Positions 1 to 7,807 of a stretch of DNA of 39,789 nucleotides are shown here, piece by piece. The notes beneath the pieces are model-generated. The model worked only from the letters and a program-made list of their open reading frames with translations. It had not been told where the DNA came from and searched no databases. The position numbers were made by a program, and so were the translations under genes. Source of the DNA: Chitinophagaceae bacterium (GTDB taxonomy: Bacteria > Bacteroidota > Bacteroidia > Chitinophagales > Chitinophagaceae); NCBI GenBank assembly GCA_009885535.1, contig VFKL01000172.1, forward strand, positions 1 to 39,789, given 5' to 3'. Every line of letters begins with the position of its first letter. The stretch's first letter is position 1.

Positions 1-1
1 G

Positions 2-1000
2 CTATTTTTAATCTTAATTTTATTATTGCTCTATTTATGGAATTCCAATAAACCATTTTTTTATATTTTAGCAGGATTAGGGATTTTATGGTTGATTACA
101 AGAATCGTAAATCTTGGAAGAATTATTAGTTTTATTGGTTCTCTTTTGTTGCTAGGTTTTATTGGGTATTTTATTTTAAAATTATTCTATGATAGCAGCA
201 AAGGTTTAAAATCTGCTAAAAATAATGATGGAAATATCAAAATTGATCCTCCTAAAAAAACAGATACAAATGGAGATGGTAAAATGGATGATGAAATTAT
301 AGGAAAAGAAGTGAATTGGTACGATTTTTCAAATGTATTTTACTCGGCAAAATACAACACATCTACAACTGTTTTTGAAAATTCAACATCAGAACAAGTT
401 AATTTAAAAAATAAAATAACACAGTATAATTCTTCTTTAGATTTCTATACACAATTCTATGCTGGATTGTTTGAAATGGATCAGGAAAAAATAAGAAAAA
501 TTGCAAAAATATTCAGCGATTCTGCCACTAAAAAGAAAATGGATGCTGCTCAAACTGCTGAAATGGTTACAACCTTTGTTCAAGAAATACCATATTATTT
601 GGTTCATGAAGGTAGTTGTGCCGAAGCCATGCAAAGTGGTAATTCTTTTATGCTTGAGTATCATCAGCAACGCAAACCTTGTTTACCTAATATTGCCGCC
701 GGGGTTCAATCTCCGTATGAATTTTTACATAATTTAAAAGGAGATTGTGATACCAGAAGCCTTTTAGCCTTTTCGATTTTAAAAGAATTAAATATAGCAA
801 GTTCTGTATGGATAAGCGAAGCTTATGGACATAGTATTCTAGGCGTTGGCGTTCCTGTAGGATATGGGATGCATAAAAATGTAAATGGAGTTAAACATTA
901 TGGTGTAGAATTAACTGCCAAAGGTTTTAGGTTGGGTATGGTGTCCCCGGAACATAACAATACAAACAATTGGGATGTAAGTATCTATTTTAATCATTAA
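2..1000 (+). CDS. Transglutaminase-like cysteine protease-fold membrane protein, 5'-truncated by window edge
   Basis: The reading frame is open from base 2 with no stop, and the codons before the first possible start (TTG at 26) encode a hydrophobic run, so the true start lies outside the window. About three membrane helices occupy the N-terminal 60 residues. A soluble domain follows, containing GDCDTRS (Cys241, numbered from TTG 26), GHSILG (His269) and VELTAKG (Glu295). That Cys-His-acidic spacing fits a transglutaminase-like fold, whose members cleave or cross-link amide bonds. A DTNGDGKMDDE stretch near residue 80 looks like a calcium-binding acidic loop. The next gene starts 66 nt downstream on the same strand. 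Substrate unknown; the catalytic assignment rests on motifs only. Confidence 0.6.
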   Translation, partial: LFLILILLLLYLWNSNKPFFYILAGLGILWLITRIVNLGRIISFIGSLLLLGFIGYFILKLFYDSSKGLKSAKNNDGNIKIDPPKKTDTNGDGKMDDEIIGKEVNWYDFSNVFYSAKYNTSTTVFENSTSEQVNLKNKITQYNSSLDFYTQFYAGLFEMDQEKIRKIAKIFSDSATKKKMDAAQTAEMVTTFVQEIPYYLVHEGSCAEAMQSGNSFMLEYHQQRKPCLPNIAAGVQSPYEFLHNLKGDCDTRSLLAFSILKELNIASSVWISEAYGHSILGVGVPVGYGMHKNVNGVKHYGVELTAKGFRLGMVSPEHNNTNNWDVSIYFNH

Positions 1001-1066
1001 TTACAATAATTTATAAAAAGCTTTAGACTGTATTAAATAAACATAAAAAATTAAATAAAAGTAAAA

Positions 1067-1573
1067 ATGAAATCAATTATCATTATTCAAGTTATCATTG
1101 CATTTGTTTCAGGGTTAGCTGCACTTTTTTTGTTGTACAGACTATTGAATTATTTTATGCGGAAAAGATTTCAGATTGAAGAAACGAATACCGCATTCGC
1201 TATTTTTCAGGTAGGTATTATTTTGTCGGGGTCGTTAATTTTGTCATCCGTGTTAAGTGCTGCAGTAAATGCCATTCAATATTTAAATAAAACTGGTGCT
1301 TTTAATATGCAAAGCTTTCTTATTTCATTAGCATACGTGGTCGTTTTTGTAATCATTGGAATATTTTTTACACTTGTAGTAATAGCATCTTCTGTTTTTA
1401 TTTTCTTTCAGCTAACACAGATAAATGAGTGGGAGCAAATTAAACTTAATAATATTCCAACAGCTTTAATTTCGGCAGCCTTGATTTTAGGTCTATCAAT
1501 GATTATGGATGACTATATTGGTCATTTATGCGAAGCACTTATTCCATATCCATCTATATTGCAAATTCGATAA
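1067..1573 (+). CDS. DUF350-like integral membrane protein
   Basis: The 168-aa product is almost wholly hydrophobic with about four membrane helices (roughly residues 5-25, 45-68, 82-115, 130-148). The segment around residues 40-66 (NTAFAIFQVGIILSGSLI) resembles the repeated Asn/Ala-x-Ala-Ile...Gly pattern of the DUF350 (YjfL) family, inner-membrane proteins of unknown function. It lies between a transglutaminase-like membrane protein and a small secreted protein, with gaps of 66 and 25 nt, so co-transcription is likely. No catalytic residues are evident. The family call is tentative because it is based on pattern memory rather than a search. Confidence 0.55.
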   Translation: MKSIIIIQVIIAFVSGLAALFLLYRLLNYFMRKRFQIEETNTAFAIFQVGIILSGSLILSSVLSAAVNAIQYLNKTGAFNMQSFLISLAYVVVFVIIGIFFTLVVIASSVFIFFQLTQINEWEQIKLNNIPTALISAALILGLSMIMDDYIGHLCEALIPYPSILQIR

Positions 1574-1598
1574 TATTTGAAATTTTAAATTAAAAGGA

Positions 1599-1916
1599 AT
1601 GCTTTTCAGAATTTTGTTAATGCTTTTGAGTGGGTTGTATCTAAATACATCCTCTGCCCAATCTGTAAAATTCATCAAAAATCAATACCAGGCAAAATAC
1701 CGCGTATTCATCACCAATAATCCCAAAGAAGCCAATCAATGGATTTATAAAGTACCTGGCCCAACAGATATCAGAAAGCCTGGCGAATGGTACATTGTAA
1801 AGAATCAGCAACTTTTCAGAGATGCGGTCAGTCTATTTAAAGTGAATAAAAAAGATGAAGCGGATATTATTGTATATTATGTTTCAACAAGAGATTCTGC
1901 AAAAATAATTCAATAA
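1599..1916 (+). CDS. Small secreted protein, possibly DUF6150-like
   Basis: This 105-aa protein starts with a clear signal peptide (hydrophobic residues 3-17, then SSAQS, cleavage probably after Ala20). The mature part has two copies of a loose pattern, basic/polar-x-x-x-Glu-Ala-(Asn/Asp)-x-x-(Ile/Val)-Tyr-x-Val, at about residues 42-51 and 84-95, with a WYIV strand between them. This recalls DUF6150 proteins, which are built from such short beta repeats; the role is unknown. The gene lies 25 nt after the DUF350-like gene and 6 nt before the next start, so it is probably in one operon. Confidence 0.5.
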   Translation: MLFRILLMLLSGLYLNTSSAQSVKFIKNQYQAKYRVFITNNPKEANQWIYKVPGPTDIRKPGEWYIVKNQQLFRDAVSLFKVNKKDEADIIVYYVSTRDSAKIIQ

Positions 1917-1922
1917 GAAAGT

Positions 1923-3263
1923 ATGAAAAATACAAAAGTTAATCAAAGTATAATCAAAATTGTTGGGCTTCTTGGAGAATTTCCAACAAAAAAAAGAAAA
2001 GATTTTCAATTTGATTTACTTAAAAATGGGTACAAAGAAGATACTAATTCTGCGGATTGCAATAATATACTTAAAGATATTTTTTATCCTGATTTTAGAG
2101 GTTTGATGTTTGTAAAAAATGATGATAAAAATGAAAATGAATTATTAAGTAGGAGATTTTATTCTGAAGAGAAAAAAAATATTGTTTTTGTTAAAAGGGT
2201 CTGGGAATCAAAAAAAATATCGGATCATTTCAATGCTGATGTAGTAAAGTCAGAAATCTTTCTTTTTGGAGACCAAATTGGCTTGTTTGCACTGACTTTG
2301 CAAATTGATGAAGATGATCATAATCTTCCCTTTATAAGCAACTTGATCAATCAATGCAGAAATTTCGACTCTGAAATCAATCTTAATCTTTCTGATGAAA
2401 ATATAGGCCTTAGATGGCATGAATGGATTACTCAAAATTATTTGTGCGGAACGAAACTTAGAGACGAAAAGAAAAAAATTAAAGTTGATGAATTTAGTGG
2501 GTCTAAATTCAAAGTGTTTAGTGTTTTTGATTGTGATATATCACAAGCTGACAGAAAAAACTTGCTTTTCGATTTAGGAACTTCTTCGCCACTTAATAGC
2601 TCAATAGGTGAAGGTAATTTAGCCCCACATCCTGATTACTTTAATGAAGTCATGAAAAATAAGATTTCCATTTTTAATAACTGGGACTCTTTGTGTTTGT
2701 TTGATAGTTTTACAACAATTGGAAATAACATCCTGAAAAACGAAAGAGTAAAATGGGATGATTCTTATTTCAGAATTTATTTGTTTCGTCTTTTTTTTAA
2801 GTACAACCTATACCGCTATAATTCTGACTTGCATGACAATACTGTAAAACTCAGAAACCAATTTGAAAAATTTCTCAATAACTATAATTTAAGCCATATT
2901 TCTTTTAATTTCCTTCCTAATGAAATTTTCAACAAAATAGGAGATGCCCTTCATTTGGAAGAGGAATTAAATACTTTTCAAAGTCGGATAAATAGAATTT
3001 CATCTGCAATACAAGAGGAAAAGCAATCACGAACAAATGCGTTACTTCAATTTGTTACTGTGCTTGGAGGTCTGGGAGCTGTTCAGCCTGTGTTTGAAGG
3101 TTTGTCATTGGCGCAAAAACATTTGGGTTGGAGTAATCTTGTATTTTACTCTTTGTTGATATTTATTTTATTGGGGATCGGTCTTGGTTTATTGGCTTTC
3201 CTCATGCCCGAACTTGTAAAAAAAATCAAGAAAAATATATTTACTAATAAGTCTGATTTGTAA
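1923..3263 (+). CDS. Unknown protein with coiled coil and C-terminal two-helix membrane anchor, CorA-like architecture
   Basis: I do not recognise the 446-aa product by family. The first 330 residues are soluble, charged and Lys/Asn-rich. Residues about 340-375 (EEELNTFQSRINRISSAIQEEKQSR) form a predicted coiled coil, followed by two membrane helices (about 375-400 and 405-430) and a basic tail. An N-terminal alpha/beta domain, a long helix and a C-terminal TM hairpin preceded by TNALLQFVTVL recall CorA-type transporters, but the GMN signature expected at the end of the first helix is absent (the sequence there is VFEGLS). It starts 6 nt after the preceding stop. It could be a divergent CorA-like protein or an unrelated membrane sensor. 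Confidence 0.5.
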   Translation: MKNTKVNQSIIKIVGLLGEFPTKKRKDFQFDLLKNGYKEDTNSADCNNILKDIFYPDFRGLMFVKNDDKNENELLSRRFYSEEKKNIVFVKRVWESKKISDHFNADVVKSEIFLFGDQIGLFALTLQIDEDDHNLPFISNLINQCRNFDSEINLNLSDENIGLRWHEWITQNYLCGTKLRDEKKKIKVDEFSGSKFKVFSVFDCDISQADRKNLLFDLGTSSPLNSSIGEGNLAPHPDYFNEVMKNKISIFNNWDSLCLFDSFTTIGNNILKNERVKWDDSYFRIYLFRLFFKYNLYRYNSDLHDNTVKLRNQFEKFLNNYNLSHISFNFLPNEIFNKIGDALHLEEELNTFQSRINRISSAIQEEKQSRTNALLQFVTVLGGLGAVQPVFEGLSLAQKHLGWSNLVFYSLLIFILLGIGLGLLAFLMPELVKKIKKNIFTNKSDL

Positions 3264-3309
3264 ATAGGCTGAAACGCAGTTTGGTTAATTGCATTAAAAT
3301 CATTTTTTC

Positions 3310-3891
3310 ATGATCGAAATTCAATCTATAAAATATACCCCCCAATCACAATTTCACATGCTTCGGCATTTTGAAACGGTGGATGATGCTATACTACAAC
3401 TTCTGCACAATAACGGCTACACCCAAAATCAAATCCAGCAAGAATTATCCTTACCCGGCTCCAAATTCTTCTCCCATTTTGCAAATAATATAAAAGAACT
3501 GTTAGAAAAAATCTTGCTTCATCCTTATCAAAAATCAACCGGCTTAAATGGCAATCACATCATAGAATCAACTTTGCCAATTGAGGAATATCCAATTGGA
3601 ATTGGAACTAAAGCTGTTGTGTCTCTTGCAGAGATTTCTTCAGCGCAAAAAGCTCAAATATTTATAGAGAAAAATCGAAATCATGCTTTGGCGCATATTC
3701 TGCTTGATACATTACCCATAACCAACCAATGTACCTTAATTTTAAAACCCATCCACGAAGGGTACGCATTTATTACCGCTTTCTCTGGTGAGTCTGCGAT
3801 GCCTATCCCAGATTTCAAAATGCCGAAATCACAATTTGATGCTTGTAAAGCTTTTTGGGATGGTCATGTTTTTTTGAAGAAAATTATATAA
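3310..3891 (+). CDS. Hypothetical protein, 193 aa
   Basis: Family not recognised. No signal peptide or membrane helix is seen. The N-terminal half is helical (IKELLEKILLHPYQ). The C-terminal half contains a histidine-bearing segment (RNHALAHILLD) and ends in a beta-rich stretch, GYAFITAFSGESAMPIPDF, then FWDGHVFLKK. Strand patterns of the 'FITAF-G-P' kind occur at the C-termini of several small nuclease toxins of the BECR fold, but no immunity or antitoxin gene follows, so that is speculation. The gene begins 46 nt after the CorA-like gene and is followed directly by a good terminator at 3901, so it is the last gene of its transcription unit. Confidence 0.6.
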   Translation: MIEIQSIKYTPQSQFHMLRHFETVDDAILQLLHNNGYTQNQIQQELSLPGSKFFSHFANNIKELLEKILLHPYQKSTGLNGNHIIESTLPIEEYPIGIGTKAVVSLAEISSAQKAQIFIEKNRNHALAHILLDTLPITNQCTLILKPIHEGYAFITAFSGESAMPIPDFKMPKSQFDACKAFWDGHVFLKKII

Positions 3892-3900
3892 ATCTCCTGA

Positions 3901-3932
3901 GTAGGATTATTAATCCTACTTCTTATTTTTTA
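3901..3932 (+). terminator. Rho-independent terminator after the 193-aa gene
   Basis: GTAGGATT pairs perfectly with AATCCTAC around a 3-nt ATT loop (3901-3919), followed by a T-rich run TTCTTATTTTTT. It starts 9 nt after the stop codon at 3891 and separates the first gene group from the tetR operon. Confidence 0.8.
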
Positions 3933-3952
3933 AAAATTTAATAATTATTTAT

Positions 3953-3984
3953 TTTTCAAAATGATAGTAATACTATTACATTTG
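3953..3984 (+). promoter_or_regulatory. Promoter of the tetR-efflux operon
   Basis: TACATTTG at 3977-3984 matches the Bacteroidota -7 consensus TAnnTTTG exactly. A TTTTC element at 3953-3957, 19 nt upstream, sits where the -33 TTTG box is expected. Transcription would begin near 3991, about 10 nt before the ATG at 4001. The spacer is filled by a palindrome (separate entry). Confidence 0.6.
3964..3976. promoter_or_regulatory. Putative TetR operator palindrome inside the promoter spacer
   Basis: ATAGTA-A-TACTAT is a perfect 13-bp inverted repeat lying exactly between the proposed -33 and -7 elements and 25 bp upstream of the regulator's start codon. TetR-family dimers bind such palindromes and commonly repress their own operon by blocking the promoter. 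Binding by the adjacent regulator is inferred from position. Confidence 0.55.
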
Positions 3985-4000
3985 CAGTTAATACAATCAA

Positions 4001-4678
4001 ATGGACAATTTGTTACCCAATTTAAAGATCAAAGTAAGCGATGGATTATATCAAATAGATCCGTTTTCAAGTAAATTAGGAAAGACAATTATTTTTCATT
4101 CAGTTGAGATGATTACGGAACTTGGATTTGAAAAGTTTACGTTTAAAAAACTTGGCGATGCTATAGGCTCACCTGAAGCGTCTATTTATAGGTACTTTAA
4201 AAGTAAAAATCAACTGCTTTGTTATCTAATTTCTTGGTACTGGGGATGGATGGAATGTAGATTGATTTTGGAAATCGCCAATATATCTTCTCCAATTGTA
4301 AGATTAGAAAAATCTATAGCCTTGGTTCTGTCTAATGCTAACGAGAATTTGTTAATTGAGGACGTTGAAATTTATAAATTACATCAAATTATAATTTCTG
4401 AATCCATAAAAACATACTTGAATAAAGATGTTGACTTGTCTAATAAAGAAGGCGCATTTTTAAATTACAAACAGTTTGTTGAAAGGGTTTCTAAAATCAT
4501 TAATGAAATTAATCCGAAATATAAATACCCTCAAATGCTGCTGACTACCATTTTTGAAGGCGCGCATTTACAAGTTTTTTTCGGAGAACATTTGCCTCGG
4601 TTAACAAACAAACAAAATTCGCCAGATTACATTACAAATTTTTACATCAATCTTGCACATCAATCAATAAATGGATAA
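4001..4678 (+). CDS. TetR/AcrR-family transcriptional regulator
   Basis: The 225-aa protein has an N-terminal TetR-type DNA-binding domain at about residues 25-75: helix GKTIIFHSVEMITELGF, then FTFKKLGDAIGSPEASIYRYFKSKNQLL, with the typical Ser/Ala-x-x-x-Ile-Tyr-x-Tyr-Phe recognition helix. Residues 80-225 form the helical ligand/dimer domain, rich in aromatics (WYWGWMECRL). It is the first gene of an ABC-HlyD-TolC operon, with 3 nt to the next start, and its promoter carries a perfect palindrome in the spacer. The likely role is a drug- or metabolite-responsive autorepressor of the exporter. The inducer cannot be predicted. Confidence 0.88.
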   Translation: MDNLLPNLKIKVSDGLYQIDPFSSKLGKTIIFHSVEMITELGFEKFTFKKLGDAIGSPEASIYRYFKSKNQLLCYLISWYWGWMECRLILEIANISSPIVRLEKSIALVLSNANENLLIEDVEIYKLHQIIISESIKTYLNKDVDLSNKEGAFLNYKQFVERVSKIINEINPKYKYPQMLLTTIFEGAHLQVFFGEHLPRLTNKQNSPDYITNFYINLAHQSING

Positions 4679-4681
4679 TTT

Positions 4682-6337
4682 ATGAAAACACCTTATCAAC
4701 GTTTTTGGCTTTTGCTAAAACCCGATAGTAAAGAGATTTATCAAGTTTACACGTACGCTTTTTTTAAAGGTGTTATCGCGCTTTCTTTACCAATTGGAAT
4801 TCAATCCATCATCAACCTCATTCAAGGCGGGGCCGTTTCTGTTTCTTGGATGGTACTTGTTTTTATAGTAACACTTGGTATTGCTTTAGGCGGTTACATG
4901 CAACTCATGCAAATGAGAATAATTGAAACCATCCAACAAAAAATATTCACGCGTGCTGCATTTGATTTTACGTACAGGATTCCGAAAATAACTTTTGAAC
5001 AAATTTACCAGCATTATGCGCCCGAACTTATGAATCGATTTTTCGATGTGCTCACTTTACAAAAAAGCCTATCGAAAATTATTATTGATTTCTCAACAGC
5101 TATCCTCCAGATAATTTTTGGTTTAATCTTATTGTCGTTGTATCATCCTTTCTTTATTTTATTTAGTATTCTACTAATTGTTCTAGTTTTTAGCATTATA
5201 AAATTAACCAGTAAAAAAGGTTTGGAAACGAGCTTAAATGAGTCGAAATATAAATACAAAGTTGTTTCCTGGTTGGAAGAATTGGCTAGAGTGAAAGACA
5301 GTTTTAAACTTGCGGGTGTTTCAGATCTTCCTGAATCAAAAACGGATGAAAGGGTTTTAGGGTATTTAGAATCTAGAGAAAATCATTTTCAGGTGCTTAA
5401 AAAACAATACGTTTTGCTTTTACTATTCAAAATAATAGTAGCACTGGGTTTGTTGATTGTTGGTGGTTTGTTGGTGCTAAATCAACAAATGAATATTGGT
5501 CAATTTGTGGCTGCGGAAATTATCATCTTATTGGTAATTGACTCTTCTGAAAAAATAATTATGAATCTTGAAAATGTTTTTGATATCCTTACATCTTTAG
5601 AAAAATTAGGACAAGTAACAGATTTGGAGTTGGATAATCAAAGCAACAATTCAACTTTAAATCATGATATTCATTCGCCAATTCAAGTTGAAATTAAAGA
5701 CCTGAGTTTTACATATCCCGGAAGAACAAAGTCCATCATAAAAAATGTTAATTATCAATTCAAAGCAAATCACAATTATTGCATCACCGGAAATAACGGT
5801 TCTGGAAAATCTACACTTGTACATTTAATTAGTGGATTGTATCAGCCTCAATCTGGTAGAGTTTGTATTAATGATTTGCCCATAAACAATTACAACATTT
5901 CCCAGCTTTACAAAGTAGTTGGAAATGGCTTGTCAGAAGAATCCATATTTGAAGGGACATTGTTAGAGAATATTACATTAGGCAGGGAGTTTGTAAAGAT
6001 TGAAGACGTGCTTTGGGCTGTTGAACAAGTGTATCTTTCTGAGTTTGTAAAAGAATTGCCTAAAGGATTAGATACTTTAATTGATATTGGCGACAGACTT
6101 TCAAAGAGTGTGGTTCAAAGAATTATTATTGCCAGAAGTATCGTTAATAAACCAAAATTATTGTTGCTTGAAAATCAAATCGAATTTATTAATGAAAATG
6201 AAAGAAATAAAATTATTGATTTTTTGACCAACAAATCAAATAGTTGGACATTAATCAGTATTTCTAATAATAAATATCTTCAACAAAAATCAGATTCAAT
6301 AATTGTCATGAAAGACGGAGGGATTTTAAATACTTAA
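4682..6337 (+). CDS. ABC half-transporter (exporter type) with degenerate ATPase domain
   Basis: The 551-aa protein has an N-terminal type I exporter membrane domain (about residues 20-300) and a C-terminal nucleotide-binding domain (about 335-551), the layout of HlyB-like half-transporters without a peptidase domain. The A-loop Tyr (LSFTYPGR) and Walker A GNNGSGKST (370-378, Lys376) are intact. The other key motifs are eroded: Q-loop Gln replaced (VVGNGLSEE), signature LSKSVVQ (473-479) instead of LSGGQ, Walker B LLLLEN (Glu497, Asn498) instead of hydrophobic-Asp-Glu, and Asn529 in ISISNN where the H-loop His is expected. No second ABC subunit lies nearby. It is followed by HlyD and TolC partners, suggesting a tripartite exporter. 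Confidence 0.85.
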   Translation: MKTPYQRFWLLLKPDSKEIYQVYTYAFFKGVIALSLPIGIQSIINLIQGGAVSVSWMVLVFIVTLGIALGGYMQLMQMRIIETIQQKIFTRAAFDFTYRIPKITFEQIYQHYAPELMNRFFDVLTLQKSLSKIIIDFSTAILQIIFGLILLSLYHPFFILFSILLIVLVFSIIKLTSKKGLETSLNESKYKYKVVSWLEELARVKDSFKLAGVSDLPESKTDERVLGYLESRENHFQVLKKQYVLLLLFKIIVALGLLIVGGLLVLNQQMNIGQFVAAEIIILLVIDSSEKIIMNLENVFDILTSLEKLGQVTDLELDNQSNNSTLNHDIHSPIQVEIKDLSFTYPGRTKSIIKNVNYQFKANHNYCITGNNGSGKSTLVHLISGLYQPQSGRVCINDLPINNYNISQLYKVVGNGLSEESIFEGTLLENITLGREFVKIEDVLWAVEQVYLSEFVKELPKGLDTLIDIGDRLSKSVVQRIIIARSIVNKPKLLLLENQIEFINENERNKIIDFLTNKSNSWTLISISNNKYLQQKSDSIIVMKDGGILNT

Positions 6338-6439
6338 TGGTTAAAATTATTATTCAATGATAAATGTGTTTAAATCATTGGATTCTTTTCGAAAAAGATA
6401 TTATTATTAATAAATCAGTTTTTATCTATAAAATAAATT

Positions 6440-7807
6440 ATGCTCAACATTACACACAATACCATAAAAGATAAGTCTTATTTGGAGAATTTAAGTTCTT
6501 TCAAATTATTGTCTGCACGAATAAATAATAGAAAGTTAATTAAATTCCTCTATGTACTTGGAGCGATTGTTTTGCTTATTCTTTTTTTACCATGGACTCA
6601 AAACATTCGATCGAATTCAAAGGTAACTGCACTTAAGCCAAACCAACGTCCACAAACCATTCAATCCATAATTGCAGGAAGAATTGAAAAATGGTATGTT
6701 CAAGAAGGACAATTCGTTAAGCAAGGAGATACAATTCTTTTTATTAGCGAAACCAAATCTGAGTATCTAGATCCTAATTTAATTGAAAATACAGATCAAC
6801 AATTAAAATCAAAAGAATTTGCAGTGAAATCTTATATGGAGAAAGTAAAGGCAAATGATAATCAAATTGATGCAATGACTAAAGCGCGTAAATTAAAATA
6901 CGAGCAGGCGGAAAATAAACTTATACAAGCTAATTTAAAAGCTAAAATTGATAGTACAGAACTTTATGCTTCACAAGTGAATTATAAAATTGCAAAAGAG
7001 CAATTGGTGCGGATGGAAGAGCTGTATAAAGAAGGGTTGAAATCATTAACAGAACTGGAAACCAGAAGATTGAAATTACAGGAAACACAGGCTAAGGTTA
7101 TATCTCAAGAGAATAAATACATTACCACTAAAAATGAAATTTTAAATGCTAAAATTGAATTACAAAGCATCAATGCAGATTATATGGATAAGATTTCAAA
7201 ATCTGAAGCAGATAAATTTGCTACGCTTTCAAACATGTATGATGCGGAAGCTACTGTTACAAAATTGCAAAATCAATTTGTGAATTACAGTATTCGATCT
7301 GGGATGTATTATATTTTAGCTCCCCAAGATGGATACATTACTCAAGCGATACAATCTGGCATTGGCGAAACAATTAAAGAAGGAGATGAAATTATAAGTA
7401 TTATGCCTTCAGATTTTGAATTGGCCATTGAAATGTATGTAGAACCAATGGATATTCCTTTATTGGAAATTGGTCAGCATGTGCAAATTCAATTTGATGG
7501 TTGGCCATCAATATTTTTCTCAGGCTGGCCAGGAATTTCTTACGGAACTTATGGTGGAACAATTGTTGCAATTAATAATTTTACCAATGAAAATGGAAAA
7601 TATAGGGTACTCGTTTCACACGATAAAAATTATCCTGCTTGGCCAAAGGAAATAAGAATTGGTGCAGGGGCTAAATCCATGACGCTTTTGAAAGAAGTGC
7701 CTATTTGGTATGAGTTATGGCGTCAAATCAATGGATTTCCTGCAGATTATTACAAACAAAATACAAATCAAACTAAGGATAAAAATAAAAATAATGCTAA
7801 GAAGTAA
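6440..7807 (+). CDS. HlyD-family periplasmic adaptor (membrane fusion protein)
   Basis: This 455-aa protein has one N-terminal membrane helix (about residues 33-52). A split biotinyl-lipoyl domain follows: the first half is about 68-105 (AGRIEKWYVQEGQFVKQGDTIL) and the second about 290-325 (YILAPQDGYITQAIQSGIGETIKEGDEI). Between them lies a long alpha-helical hairpin with high Lys/Glu/Gln content, and a beta-barrel domain is at the C-terminus (VQIQFDGWPS). Such adaptors bridge an inner-membrane exporter and a TolC channel. It follows the ABC gene by about 100 nt and its end overlaps the TolC start by 14 nt, so translation of the two is probably coupled. Substrate unknown. Confidence 0.9.
   Translation: MLNITHNTIKDKSYLENLSSFKLLSARINNRKLIKFLYVLGAIVLLILFLPWTQNIRSNSKVTALKPNQRPQTIQSIIAGRIEKWYVQEGQFVKQGDTILFISETKSEYLDPNLIENTDQQLKSKEFAVKSYMEKVKANDNQIDAMTKARKLKYEQAENKLIQANLKAKIDSTELYASQVNYKIAKEQLVRMEELYKEGLKSLTELETRRLKLQETQAKVISQENKYITTKNEILNAKIELQSINADYMDKISKSEADKFATLSNMYDAEATVTKLQNQFVNYSIRSGMYYILAPQDGYITQAIQSGIGETIKEGDEIISIMPSDFELAIEMYVEPMDIPLLEIGQHVQIQFDGWPSIFFSGWPGISYGTYGGTIVAINNFTNENGKYRVLVSHDKNYPAWPKEIRIGAGAKSMTLLKEVPIWYELWRQINGFPADYYKQNTNQTKDKNKNNAKK

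Noticed and set aside
7710-7793. Longer start for the TolC gene inside hlyD
   Set aside because: It would put 28 Lys/Ile-rich residues before the signal peptide; the ATG at 7794 gives a normal secretion signal.
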